From positions 20,312,875-20,376,874 of the forward strand of contig CM063247.1 of NCBI GenBank assembly GCA_032158295.1: a stretch of 64,000 nt of DNA, in the 5' to 3' direction. Each line of letters opens with the position of its first letter. The stretch's first letter is position 1. Positions 53,745-64,000 of the stretch are shown one piece after another. This stretch comes from Pycnopodia helianthoides (lineage: Eukaryota > Echinodermata > Asteroidea > Forcipulatida > Asteriidae). The notes beneath the pieces are model-generated. The model was given only the letters and a program-made list of their open reading frames with translations, had not been told where the DNA came from and ran no database searches. The translations under genes were made by a program, and so were the position numbers.

Positions 53745-54586
53745 CTATGCCGAAGACAGGACTGCTCTTCCAAATTCTTGTGCACATTGAACATCTCGTT
53801 TGTAGAACTTTTTGAAAGTGTTCACTGATGACCAATCTGCTGTTAGCAGGATTTGAGCTGTTGACACTCCTACCCGTGCCGCAACTGATGTAGAGGCTGG
53901 GCGTGTGGAGTGAGCTTTAAATTGGGAAATTTCTATCCCTGCTGCTGCCATGACAGTTTTCAGCCATCTTGCAAAAGTGGATAAGACCACACAGTGGTGA
54001 GGCTTACCGAAAGATAAAAACAGTCTCGTTGTTTTAAGTTTGTTCTGGCTCCTATGAGGAGTTTGGTTCTGTAAATGTACTCCTTCAGTGCTGGGAAGAC
54101 GCATAGTTGAGGGTTTGATGAGAACATTTGGCCTGGGCTACTGGAGCAAATTCAAATGCCGACATAGACCTTTTCATATGTTGCAGATCTAATGCCAATA
54201 AAGATGAACAGCGTCCTGCTGTTACAAGTGCCACCAACATAACTACTTTTAGTGTCAACAGACGTAAATTTAACTTTCTGTTGGTTAGGAGTGAGCTGAG
54301 GTAGCACAGAACTTTTCCAACATCCCAAGTAGTGGAATACTTAGGCTTAGGAGGACGGATGTTGAAGAGGCCCTTAAAGAACCTAGTCATCAAATGATGT
54401 TGTCCAATTGGTGTATACATGAGCATGTGCTGACGAAATGGCTGACCTATAGACATTTATGGTCCTATACTGGAGACCCTCCTCTAATAGTAGATGAAGA
54501 AATTCCAGAACTTGTGCTAAAGGTGCAAGAACTGGATCAAGCTGTCGTTGAAGACTCCAGCGATTCCATGCTGTATAGCCTGCCGG
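53745..54586 (-). pseudogene. DIRS-like tyrosine recombinase, main part
   Basis: The segments lie in two frames. Upstream: YRTINVYRSAISSAHAHVYT and LLTLKVVMLVALVTAGRCSS then LLALDLQHM, holding the first catalytic Arg (TAGR). Downstream: FKAHSTRPASTSVAARVGVS then TAQILLTADWSSVNTFKKFY, with the second Arg in HSTRPAS and the Tyr nucleophile candidate in FKKFYKRD. This order matches the tyrosine recombinases of DIRS/Ngaro retrotransposons, which integrate without an integrase. A frame change near 54,090-54,110 separates the two parts. Confidence 0.85.
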
Positions 54587-54746
54587 ATATGGGGCAGAGG
54601 GTCCCCCCCCCAATGTTCCCATACTATAACACACTATTTTCCTCTTGTATAGAACTCCCCCCAAAAAAATCCTCCAAAGATTTCCTGAGATTCCAAGCAC
54701 ACAATGAAGACACAATAGAGGGGGGGGGGTACCCTCTGCCCCATAT
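54587..54746. mobile_element. 160 bp MITE interrupting the DIRS recombinase
   Basis: Inverted ends: atatggggcagagggt (left) and its exact complement accctctgccccatat (right), with C and G runs immediately inside. ATAT at both edges may be the target duplication. The recombinase frame reads FNSTWQLVL on one side and AGYTAWNRWSLQRQL on the other, showing where it inserted. A lone left end occurs at 14.07 kb. Confidence 0.85.
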
Positions 54747-55350
54747 CGAGCACCAATTGCCATGTCGAGTTAAACTGTGCATTTGTACCTTTCCGCCACG
54801 ATGACAAGATGACTGAGGACACCTTTTTCGAAAGGCCTCTTGTTTCCATTGACTTCCTGATAGCACCCATGCGGCTAATTGTATACCCTCCTGAATTGGA
54901 TGGAGTTGATTGCTGTGGCAAAGTTTGAGAAGATCTGGACGCTTTGGTAGCAGTAATGGCAATTGTATTGTTAACTCTAGTGGACACCAAGGTTGTGTCT
55001 TCCACACTGGTGTTATAAGTAGCACTGTGGATTTCTCTACTCGAACTTTCTGAAGGCATCTTGACAACACGGAGAATGGAGGAAACATGCCAGGTTTTTC
55101 CAACTGATGGAGAATGCATCTACCTGCCATGCTTTTGGGTCTGGATGCCATGATATGAAGTTGGGGAGATGTGTTCAGTCGTGATATGAACAAGTCTACT
55201 GTTGGCTGAAATTCCAGAGTCTGTACAACGTTTTTGAAAACCTCTGGGAGCAACTGCCATTCTGTGCGATCTTTGAAATTTCGTCTGCCAAGATGTTCTC
55301 CACTCCTGGGATAAATTCTACTGTCTGTGTGATCACTCTTTGTAGACACC
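54747..55350 (-). pseudogene. DIRS-like element, region between RNase H and recombinase
   Basis: The frames read EWQLLPEVFKNVVQTLEFQP, TVDLFISRLNTSPQL, MFPPFSVLSRCLQKVRVEKS and TVLLITPVWKTQPW. A second frame has KKVSSVILSSWRKGTNAQFN. This is the conserved stretch that follows RNase H in DIRS-type Pol and leads into the recombinase N-terminus. Confidence 0.75.
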
Positions 55351-55942
55351 CTGTCCAGCAGACCTTGATTGCTATATTGGACAGTTCTTGTGAATGTGTT
55401 CCTCCTTTGTGGCTTATGTATGACATGGCTGTCATGTTGTCCACTTGTAGACGAATGTGTAAGTTACGTTGATGGTTCACTAATGCTTGAAGGGCATAGT
55501 ACACTGACAGAAGTTCTAGATGATTGATGTGCAGATTTTGTTCTGCTTTGGACCATCTGCCTCCCGTCCGGATGTCTGGCATCATGTAAGCACCCCAACC
55601 TTGGAGTGATGCATCTGTTTGTATCGTTACATCTGGAAAGGGAATGAGAAGGGTCTGACCATTCCAAATCTTTACGCAACTGATCCAGGTTTCCAGTTCT
55701 ATTTTGGAAGACTGAGATAGGAGTACTAGAGACTCATACGAGTTGTTTTGGTGTAGTGCTGCAGTCTTGTCCTGTTGCAAGTTTTGGTAATACAGAGGTG
55801 CTAGAAACACTGCTTGTATGCTTGACGACAGTCGACCAATGAGCTGGCCAACTTCCGGACTGTTAAGGTCTGTGATAGCAAAATGTCCTGGCAGTGATTG
55901 ACAATGTGGTTGACTTTTTCTACTGTATTGGAATTGATGCAA
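55196..55942 (-). pseudogene. DIRS-like RNase H
   Basis: RNase H hallmarks are in order: TIQTDASLQGWGAYM (first Asp), HINHLELLSVYYALQ (Glu) and LQVDNMTAMSYISHKGG (second Asp). They are followed by FIPGVENILADEISK with a further acidic residue. The frame is open for 249 codons, better kept than the RT upstream. Confidence 0.85.
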
Positions 55943-56049
55943 ACCCCAGATAAGTTAACCTTAGTATTGGGTGGAGCTGTGATTTCTCCCAATTGATGAG
56001 GAAACCTAGTCCCTGAAGCAGACTGACTGTGAGCTGGGTGTTTTCTGTA

Positions 56050-56700
56050 CATTCCCTTAGAGATCTACCCAAGATGAGGATGTCGTCCAGGTAGAACACA
56101 CATCAAATTCCCTTTTCCCGCAGGTGTGCTGCGACTGGCTTCAAGATTTTTGTAAATGTGCGAGGAGCACTCGACAGCCCGAAGAGTAGGCAGGCAAATT
56201 GGAACAGATTGTTCTGCCAAATGAAAGGAATACATTTTCAATGATCGTGATGAACGGGAATCATAAAATATGCGTCCTTGAGGTCGATAGTAGGCATAAA
56301 ACCTCCTTGAGTCAGTAAATCTTTTACTAGCCTGATACCTTCCATCTTGAAGTGTTGGTATTTTACAAACTTGTTGAGCGAACGCAGATTTATAACTGGT
56401 CGAAGTTCCCCTGACTTCTTGGGAATTAAGAACAGAGACGAAATAAACTGGCCTTCCACTGGTATTTCCACAGTGATTGCCCCTTTGTTCAATAACTTTT
56501 GAATCTCTACTTAAGCCTGGGAGTTCATACCTGTTACCGGCACTCTGTGCTGTAACTGGAAAGGAATTGTTACAAACTCTATTTTGTGTCCAATCACCGA
56601 TTGTAGTATCCAACTGTCCTGTGTGAGGGATCTCCAAACGGGAACAAAATTTTGAAGACGATGTCCGTAAGTTTGTGTCCGACAAAACTACTATTTTTGT
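56050..56700 (-). pseudogene. DIRS-like reverse transcriptase with in-frame stops
   Basis: The RT motifs share one frame: NKGAITVEIPVEGQFISSLF, PVINLRSLNKFVKYQHFKME, FMPTIDLKDAYFMIPVH, FACLLFGLSSAPRTF and the catalytic FYLDDILILGRSL (near 56,080). TGA codons interrupt this frame after VHHDH (56,238-56,240) and just before the YLDD segment. A frameshift lies upstream near 56,650. Confidence 0.85.
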
Positions 56701-58230
56701 CTTGGAATCATCTGATCCCCGATCTCCACGAAATATCCCTCGATTTGGTGCTGCAAATTTCTGGGCTCCACACTTAGGCTTGTAGGTTGAGCCTTGTCTA
56801 CCTTGGTAATGGAAGGAGCGGTTGCCACAAAACTTTCGGGTCATTGCCAAGTAGTAAGTTTATTCCCTTTCGAAGAAGTCACGGTTCCTCCGGACCAAGT
56901 TACTTTTGCTGCCAGCTTGGATGCTTTATCTGCCTCCTCAATGTCTTTAGTTAAGCTACCTCCAAACAAAGTTTCCATTGAAGGGGAAATTCTCTTGATG
57001 CTGTCAAATCGTCTGTCCAGAAGATCATCAAAAGCATGTTGCCTCGATAGAGCCAGGCTTTGGCTAGCTGATCCAAGCAGGATGAGTGCTGATGTAACAT
57101 GTAATACTAAGCTAGCATCAACCGACTCTGGGCATGATGTATCTACCAAAGCATAAAAAAAGATGTGCGAGAGGCAAGGCTACCTTTAGCAGATGATTGT
57201 GAGAATCTTTCAGCTTATCATCTTAGGTTACCAAGGAAGAACGAGTTTCTTTGAAGGATGATTTTACCTGGATCAGCAGTTCTGGGGCTTTGAAATATTT
57301 TTCCTGCTCCAATGGAACCAGGTTGGCTTGCATTTCCTCTTTGAAATCTTCATGTGCCAATTTGTTTGAACGAAGTTCTTCCCACAAAGTAAGGACCTTC
57401 TCGGTCACTGGAGTGCCCACTGATTTGCGATGGGGGTTACAAAACTCACCGGGATTTAACGAGTCAGTCCCGTCGGTGTCGCCGCTTATTTTGATCTTTC
57501 CACCATCCGTGATCGTGTCGCTGGTGGACCCAACGTTATCTCTGTTCACGGGAACAACTCCAAATCCAATCGGACTCACAAATGTTGGTGGAAGTGAAAG
57601 CTAGCCCGGAGTCCCCGGGTTAACTTGTTGTTGTTGGGCGACATTAGTCGGCCACTATCGAGGGGCACTGCACAAAGGTGGCCAGAATTGCGGCGGCATC
57701 ATTGTCGTGGGCGCCGCCATGTTGTATGACTGCTGCCCTCTAGCGTTCATGCGCACCTGTGATAGGTTCCATTATTGTCCAGGGAAAATGTATGACCCTG
57801 GCTGGTTCGAAGGTACAACCCAAGGCGAGGTTTGTCCGTAATTGCCAAGGTCCGTAATTGTGCTAAATTAACAGCATTTGGTGCTCTTGCGATCAGAGGG
57901 ACTGGCTGAGGGGGTTCCGGTGTAGATGAAGGCTCTCCGGTGGTGCTGACAGAAATTGGACAAGGCAGTCCACTTTCTTGGTCTTCAAAATGGCGCTCGC
58001 AAGCGCAAGCCCAAGGCGAGGCATGGAGTGGAGATCGTGTTCGTTCAACCCGAGGCGAGGTTGACAAGGTAGACGGTCTGGGAGTGACATCTTTGGCCTG
58101 CTTATCATTGGGTTTTCCTTTCTTGGAAGAACTTGAGTAGAATCCTTTCCAAATATAAAACACTATGAAGAAGAAAATGTTTGCCGCTGAAAAGCAACGT
58201 ACTGATGAAATCACACAATGTAGCAACAAT
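56701..58230 (-). pseudogene. DIRS-like gag and 5' region
   Basis: Gag-like segments in two frames: KVLTLWEELRSNKLAHEDFK (57,223-57,579) and LVLHVTSALILLGSASQSLA then SRQHAFDDLLDRRFDSIKRI, ETLFGGSLTKDIEEADKASK (56,841-57,149). The capsid-like order resembles DIRS ORF1. Above it, 57,747-58,229 is Ser/Pro-rich and carries a repeated cccaaggcgagg motif (57,819, 58,012 and, as cccgaggcgagg, 58,049). The 5' terminal repeat was not delimited. Confidence 0.65.
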
Positions 58231-58254
58231 GAAAATCACATGAAGTAGTACTGA

Positions 58255-58760
58255 TTGATGACTTCTGTCTTGGGTATCTGGGAATGCTTGGCTGGTACAC
58301 TGCCATGCTTGAAACAGACTAGTAGCTTCACCAAATGCTCTCTTTCAAGATCAAGTACTTCCAGACCAAATATACAATTGCTAGTTATGCATGCATTTTG
58401 TTCATGCATTGTCAGCAGAAGTTGTGTCTCTGGTCCCTGCAGATCGAGCTGTTTACACAGAACTTTTGTGACGAAACAGCGCTGTTTGACTGGTCATCAA
58501 GCACTGCGTACACATTGGACTCTTTATTTGGATTATCTGCTGACCTTACAATAACTGGAATGATCATGCAGTGATCGCCTTGTCCTCCTTGGTTGGGTTG
58601 AGCACATACTATGGTGCAGTTTGATGTTCCTTCATCATGTGGATGATTTTCAATGGTTTCCTTCTCAGGACTATCAGACGTTCCAGGTCACGATGCAGAC
58701 TAGTCAGATGCTTATTACCCTTGCAGATCTTGCATGATTTGCGGTTGCCCCAATCCTTTA
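58255..58760 (-). pseudogene. BEL/Pao element, protease-like region
   Basis: The minus strand reads VIPVIVRSADNPNKESNVYA then VLDDQSNSAVSS. The D-D-Q-S form at the active-site position is seen in several BEL/Pao proteases (DUF1758). Frames then break. The RT is not found downstream because the DIRS-like block begins at about 58.23 kb. Confidence 0.6.
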
Positions 58761-59740
58761 CTTGATGTTAGCTACTCTCTCCGCATCCCATGCATAGACG
58801 TTTTCTAAAGAACAATTTCTTTCTGTCTGTAAAGCACTTGCTCCTGAAACTCTTGCAATCTTCAAGCTGATGATGTTTACTGCAGTGGGGGCACCCATGG
58901 TCTCGCTGACTGTAACTAGACTAGTCACCATGAACAATTGTTGTAGCAAATGACTGAGCAGATGAATTTGTGTATTTCTTTGAGGTAGAACTACTGGTGT
59001 GTTGATCACTTGGACTGCTGTTCTCTCTACCTCTGGAAAGAGTTTCAGACTCTAGCATATTAGTCTTGTTTGCTGCCTTTCTGAGAAACTCATCAAACTC
59101 AGAAAAAGGTGCGTAGCTTGCTTCACCATGGTTTGCTCTCCAACGCTCGATTTTATCACACCACTTGCTTTCCAGATGGTAAGAACTTCTCTACCAAGTG
59201 TGCATTCTCACAGGCATAGTCTAGAACACCTAGACTCGGAGTTGATGGACGAGCTGCCTCAACTTTACCAAGAATATCAGAAAAGTGTCTCAAACCTTGA
59301 GCATCTCTCTGGGGGATATCTTGGGCCACTGGCGGAGCTTGTTTGTGAAGGCGGTGCTCATGACGCTGCTGTTACCATACCTTTCGGTCAACACATCTCT
59401 ATAGCTTTCACATAAGCTTCGTCAGTGCCGATTAGCTTTTACTGCTCCACCAACTGCTTCGGTTTTCCGCTTACATATACTGGTTCAGATAGTTCAACTT
59501 GGTGGTAGCATCCAGGGGCTGGTTGTCTATCAACGCGCAAAATGAATTTCTCCACAGGGGGTAGTTTAGAGGGTCGCCATTGAATAACTTTAAAAGTTGA
59601 CTGGATATTATTAGCCGTTTATTAACATCGTTTTGGATCATGCTGGCCTCGGTTAACCGTGCGATGCACTTCTCTAGTGGTGATTCTTTAGGGCTAAATG
59701 ATGTGGCATCTGGATTGAGGGGGGATTGGTCCACTTACTT
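58761..59740 (-). pseudogene. BEL/Pao gag (DUF1759 and zinc knuckles)
   Basis: SQLLKLFNGDPLNYPLWRNS then FCALIDNQPLDATTKLNYL (59,471-59,734) is the DUF1759 signature of BEL/Pao Gag. Downstream fragments such as SGKPKQLVEQ and LRQWPKIS follow. At 58,790-58,900 one frame gives CPHCSKHHQLEDCKSF (C-x2-C-x4-H-x4-C), then RLCMGCGE, the paired zinc-binding sites of this group. Several stops and shifts are present. Confidence 0.7.
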
Positions 59741-60660
59741 CATGGCGAGTCTTAGCCGATGTATTCTCTCGCAGTATCAGCTCTGATGCAGAGATTGACT
59801 TAAACACAGGGAGAACTTCATTCATCACGGATGCATCAGCCAATGAACTTGCATTGATAGGTGAAGGTGGGGCAAATAAGTCATGTGACTGAAAGAACTT
59901 GTAAAAATCTTTCACCTTGTCTACCATTGGAACATCTGGTAGTCCAAGCTCTGAACTCTCAGCTAACTCTTTCTTCAGTTGGAGTTGATGCTTTTCTTGA
60001 TGCTCCAACTGAATGATTTGCGCTTCCTTTTCCTGTGCCAAACTTTTCTTTTCCTCCAATTGCTGAAATCGCAGACACCGTTCTTCCTCTGCGAACACCA
60101 ACAGTGCTTTGAGTGACGCCTCTTCCTTCTGGAGGTTCAATTTTTCTTCTCTCAATGATGCGGATGTGCTACATACAGACTTGGATCATACACTACTCCC
60201 TGGTGGGCCTCTGCTTGACTTTCTGGAACTACCAGAAGTGACGGACATAAATTATTTTCTATTCGCCTCTGCTCAACATGCTGCAAATACTCTAGCTCTG
60301 ACCGAACATCATTCTCAAAACGATCCCAATCTGCATCAGATCTGTCATCAGATTAGTCAATCCCAAATTACCTGGGCATGGCCAAATTCTTTCTTCCGAG
60401 TTGTAAGATTATCGGACTCTCCTTTTAAGTGAAGAACTCTTCTTCTTTGTCGTGTGAGTTCTGACCTCTTTGCGTTGTACTTCTTTCTATCCACATCCAG
60501 TTGAAGGGATACCCATTTTTCAGTTAGGTTCTCTCTTTCTAGATGCACTGCCCTCTCCTGCCATGTCACCTTCATTATCAGATGACATGCTTCACTCAAT
60601 TAATGTTCTCTGTCAACACCATCAACTTCCACCATTTACTGGAGCAATCCGATGACTTGC
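59694..60660 (-). pseudogene. BEL/Pao gag N-terminal coiled coil
   Basis: Two charged, heptad-rich segments: SLKALLVFAEEERCLRFQQL then EEKKSLAQEKEAQIIQLEHQ (59,694-60,155), and ERENLTEKWVSLQLDVDRKK (60,357-60,599). They precede DUF1759 as in BEL/Pao Gag. The pieces are in different frames, so it is decayed. The LTR was not found. Confidence 0.6.
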
Positions 60661-61165
60661 TTTGATTATCATTGTGGCTGCCTCAGGACTGTGCCCTGAG
60701 GAGTTTCGGTCTATTATTTTCCCAAGCTTATGAGACGAACACCCAACAAAGGTGTACCCAAGAGACTAGTATTCACAACTACTCTATCAAGAATGTCGAA
60801 ACCAAACACAACAAAACAGGACGCAAAGGCACTGGTCAAATTGTTCAGATGTGTAGTAGAATAGAAGAGATAATAATCTGGAATTTAATCAAGTACAATA
60901 AATAGGACAAATGGAACTATTTATAAACAATGCTAAACTGTGTCACTTGAAGAAGATAAAGAATGAAATGAGTTTATTTGCTTTCCTCAACTTTCAGATT
61001 AAGCTCTAGAATCTCTTAAAATGTACTAAATTCTCTTTATCTGGTGATTCATGAATCATGACTATTAAACAAGGAAAATATTGCTTACCAAATTGGGGCC
61101 TTTGAAGTCCAATAAAGGGTAAATATTTTGAAGACGGAGATAACTTTCTGTAGATGTATTAGTTT
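60661..61165. other. No clear feature
   Basis: Probably the 5' flank of the BEL/Pao remnant. No terminal repeat or gene is recognisable. Confidence 0.4.
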
Positions 61166-61563
61166 AAAGGCACTGGACACTATTGGTAATTACTCAAAAT
61201 AATTGTTAGCATAAAAACTTACTTGGTAACGAGCAATGGAGAGCTGTTGATAGTATAAAACATTGTGAGAAACGGCTCCCTCTGAAGTAACGTAGTTTTT
61301 GAGAAAGAAGTAATTTCTCAGTAAAATATTTGAATTGATTTTGAGACCTCACGCGTGAGGTCTCGAAATCGAAATCAAGCATCTGAAAGCACACAACTTC
61401 GTGTGACAACATGGACAAGGGTGTTTTTTCTTCCATTATTATCTCGCAACTACGACGACCAATTGAGTTCAAATTTTCACAGGTTTGTTATTTTGTGCAT
61501 ATGTTGAGATACACCAAGTGGAAGACTGGTCTTTGACAATTACCAAAGGTGTCCAGTGTCTTT
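61166..61563. mobile_element. MITE, TTTAAAGG...GGTAATTACTC family, copy 2
   Basis: Inverted ends aaaggcactggacactattg then gtaattactc and, on the right, gacaattaccaaaggtgtcc then agtgtcttt. Length 398 bp. Flanking TTTAA is present as in copy 1. A central palindrome at about 61,340-61,365 reads gagacctcacgcgtgaggtctc. Confidence 0.9.
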
Positions 61564-63500
61564 AAGGCATACTGCTTATAATCACATGTGCAATCAAGAT
61601 GGCTGCTCTTTCTTTATGTGGTAAAACAATGCAGCACTTGTACCCACACAGTCTTCCCTCATACACACATACAATGCACAAGGTCAATAAGTAAGTGGGA
61701 AGGAGGTTAACTAATAAAACATATATTGGCAGGCTCTTTCACTAGCATAGTTTCACTTATTCAATTATGTCTTGATTCTCTAAAGGAAACTAATCTATTT
61801 TGAATCTGTTTTCACCAGGTGGACAAATATTAATACCTACATGTATTAAATGAAATAACTTTTAAAATAACTGGGCCTAAAATCCTAAATTATACAAAGT
61901 CAGAAAACCTCCTGAATTAATGTTTTTAGAATTTGGGACTAAAACCAAATTACTTGTTGAAGTCATCATCTCCCCTCTCCCCTTTTTTTTTGGGGGGGGG
62001 GTCAAAAATCTTCCTTATTCGGCAAAAAAAATGCACATCATCCAACTCTTATTGTACAATCAAACGAATAATAGAAACTCAACAATTGCTGGCAGGACAA
62101 TCATTCTTAGTTGGACAAAACATACATCACATTAACAACAATAATTTGATACAAAACAAAACCAATTTACTTTTTGGGGTTTTGGGGTCAATTAATTTCT
62201 AGCCAAATTTATTTCTTTACTCAGCAAAATCCATAGTCCATTAAAGTTAAACAATGGAAACTCCAAAAGAAAACATTTCTTTTACAAGTCATATCTGGGC
62301 TAAGGATGCCTACATTGTTGTTTTTTAGGCAAAAACTGTACTTATGGCTTTTTTGTTGTTAAATTTCCATGATGTTTTCAACAAGAAAGATTAACCCTAA
62401 TTCCATTGAGGGATTAACCAGGATTCTTCCTAAACTAACAAAATCGAACACCACATGGCATGATCAGTTTACTAATGCAGTCCTTAGTCCAACAGAATTA
62501 AACAAATTGTACAGTTGGATTTTGAAGGGTTGATGATGCTTAGAAGATCTGGTGGAAGAAAAGGGACACTATAGTATAGCAATGGGAAACATCCACTTGT
62601 TGCTCTACAAAAGATGTCTGGTGTTAATTTGTCTTCAAGACAACTTTTCACACTCTCTTCACAGTGGGACAAAACACACATCACACAATAACTTGACACA
62701 GAATAAAACCCAATACATGTTTTGGGGGCATCTTTAGGACAAATTTATTTGACAACTTTGCACATAGAATCAATTTTTCAGGGGTAATAAACTGGATTCA
62801 ATTTAATTATCTGTCAGTCACTAAAAGGAATTCAACGCAAATTGAAAAGGAAATCGCAATATATGATTAAATGAACAATGAGAACATGACAATAAAACAC
62901 TTGTTTGACAAGTAATACAAAGTTTTTACTTTTACCTTCAAGACAACCAAACACTACTGGACAAAACGCCAGTTTACTTGTTGGGGTAATAGTTTTTTGG
63001 AGGTCAAATTTATTCTTTTGGTGTCATGACTGTAAGGAAAATTCATTTCTGAACACTTAATAAGGATCATTCAATATTAAATAAACTTTCCCATAAAATA
63101 GGTAAATTGCACATAATGCGTGTGCACTAACACTACTGGTCGACAAAAAGAATTAACATTGCGCCTTTTTGTATTGATGGTGTCATGACACAAAGGTGTT
63201 TTTGCTTGTATTTAGTGCACAACTCTATGGCATTTGCTAACCATTGGTGTCTGTGCACATGGGCAAATGTAATTAGCATATTTCATGGAAAGGCTAATTG
63301 CATGGAGACACGAATAAGATTGCATGTTTTAAAAAGTACCGTAAACAAAATCTTGATTGTTTATGCATCTGTGCAGTAGGTGCTCCAAGTTGCCTTCACA
63401 GAAATTAAATTGAGGGACAAGGCAAAACTTTCTACCACTGTGGATCTTTCTTAGCATCAACTGACAGTTAACTGAAGAAAGTTTTTATATATTGACTCAC
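61564..63500. other. Non-coding, low-copy repeats
   Basis: A G9 run with T10 lies near 61,982-62,001. Blocks with ggacaaaac(a/g)(c/t)acatcac, aataatttgatacaaaac / aataacttgacacagaat and ttttgggg recur at 62.1, 62.65 and 62.95 kb. One segment (62,586-62,640) resembles the repeated-exon core on the minus strand. Confidence 0.4.
62586..62640 (-). ncRNA. Possible diverged member of the repeated-exon family
   Basis: The minus strand reads CCAGACATCTTTTGTAGAGC, then AACAAGTGGATGTTTCC. This parallels AGACATCTTCCTGTCAACAA, then GTAGATGTCC of exon M4, with a few bases inserted. Splice sites are not convincing, so it may be a relic. Confidence 0.25.
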
Positions 63501-63570
63501 CTGAGCAACTTGAGGTTGTAGCTGTGACACGCTGTTCCTTGTCTATATGTGCTTGAATGCTTCACACTGC
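63501..63570 (-). ncRNA. Possible exon 3' end with strong donor
   Basis: On the minus strand, CAAGTTGCTCAG is followed by GTGAGTCAATAT, a near-consensus 5' splice site like the one at 48,191. No acceptor or start can be assigned. Confidence 0.25.
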
Positions 63571-64000
63571 AGGGAGGTACACACAAGCAGCTTTCAGTGC
63601 TACAAATACTTGAAGCTGGTTGGGACTGTGTAGGAAATATTGGCCATGTTCATTGTTTTCAGAATATAAAATTAAACTAGGCGCAAGTTTTTGTTATAAC
63701 AAAAACAAGGTATTTGACATGACGTTCAAATCATGGATGTAACACATCCCAGCTCGAATAATTGTAAGCTTGGTTTTAAGCTTGACCAAGCATTTATTGC
63801 TGTGTGTAAGATCTGGTAAAACTGCACCTTTAAGGTGATGCCATGCTACATTTGATGCCATCATTTTATCAAGAAAACGAACATTAAATTTAACATATTC
63901 CAGCTTGAGTAATACATGCAACACAGTTCAGTTCAATGGAGAATGCTATCATAACATGAAGCCTTGAAAAAGGTACATTTGAGGTGAGGTTATGGAACAC
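63571..64000. other. No gene seen
   Basis: AT-rich non-coding sequence to the window end. Confidence 0.4.

Noticed and set aside
54394..54804. Plus-strand frame of 136 codons
   Set aside because: It is the antisense shadow of the DIRS recombinase and of the MITE inside it.

Overview
This is a stretch of eukaryotic, metazoan nuclear DNA: AT-rich, low in gene density, with short GT-AG exons, wide introns and very many interspersed repeats. The mix of tRNA-derived SINEs, short MITEs that begin GGGCCCAATTTCATAGAG or AAAGGCACTGGACAC, a DIRS element, a BEL/Pao element and a Ty3/Gypsy element is what I associate with echinoderm, most likely sea-star, genomes. That assignment is an inference from repeat style and was not tested by a search.

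Conventional protein-coding content is small. Bases 1-795 (+) are the 3' coding end of an unrecognised gene with an acidic C-terminus. Between about 15.9 and 20.1 kb on the minus strand lies a six-exon gene whose exons join in perfect phase into an RGS7-binding/RGS9-anchor family protein (R7BP/R9AP). This family tethers R7-type RGS proteins and G-beta5 to membranes. Its last exon seems to lose frame inside the membrane anchor.

The most unusual content is a family of repeated small exons (70-116 nt) with good splice signals. It occurs as a plus-strand array at 22.1-26.4 kb and as a minus-strand array at 38.0-47.5 kb, with a possible outlier near 62.6 kb. The exons share a core resembling TCAACAAGTAGATG, the surrounding introns are duplicated with them, and the exon lengths do not preserve a reading frame. 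They look like noncoding, or mutually exclusive, exons of tandemly duplicated transcription units. I know of no described family that matches.

Mobile elements dominate the right half. A 7.3 kb Ty3/Gypsy element (minus, 38,363-45,664, target duplication CAAA) sits in an intron of the minus-strand array. It has unequal LTRs, a gag nonsense codon, several frame breaks and a substituted integrase catalytic residue. From 53.2 to 60.7 kb there is a decayed composite, all on the minus strand: a LINE 3' end with an amplified coding repeat, a DIRS-like element whose recombinase is split by a 160 bp MITE, and a BEL/Pao gag-protease remnant.

Other structure includes minisatellites (2.45, 9.7, 16.1, 29.0-30.2, 35.8, 46.8 and 48.9 kb), a 1.1 kb hAT-like non-autonomous transposon at 36.4 kb, a diverged 1 kb AT-rich tandem duplication at 33.5-35.5 kb, two tRNA-like sequences and a triple nuclear-receptor half-site near 30.4-30.7 kb. 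I see no rRNA, no convincing functional tRNA gene and no CRISPR array.
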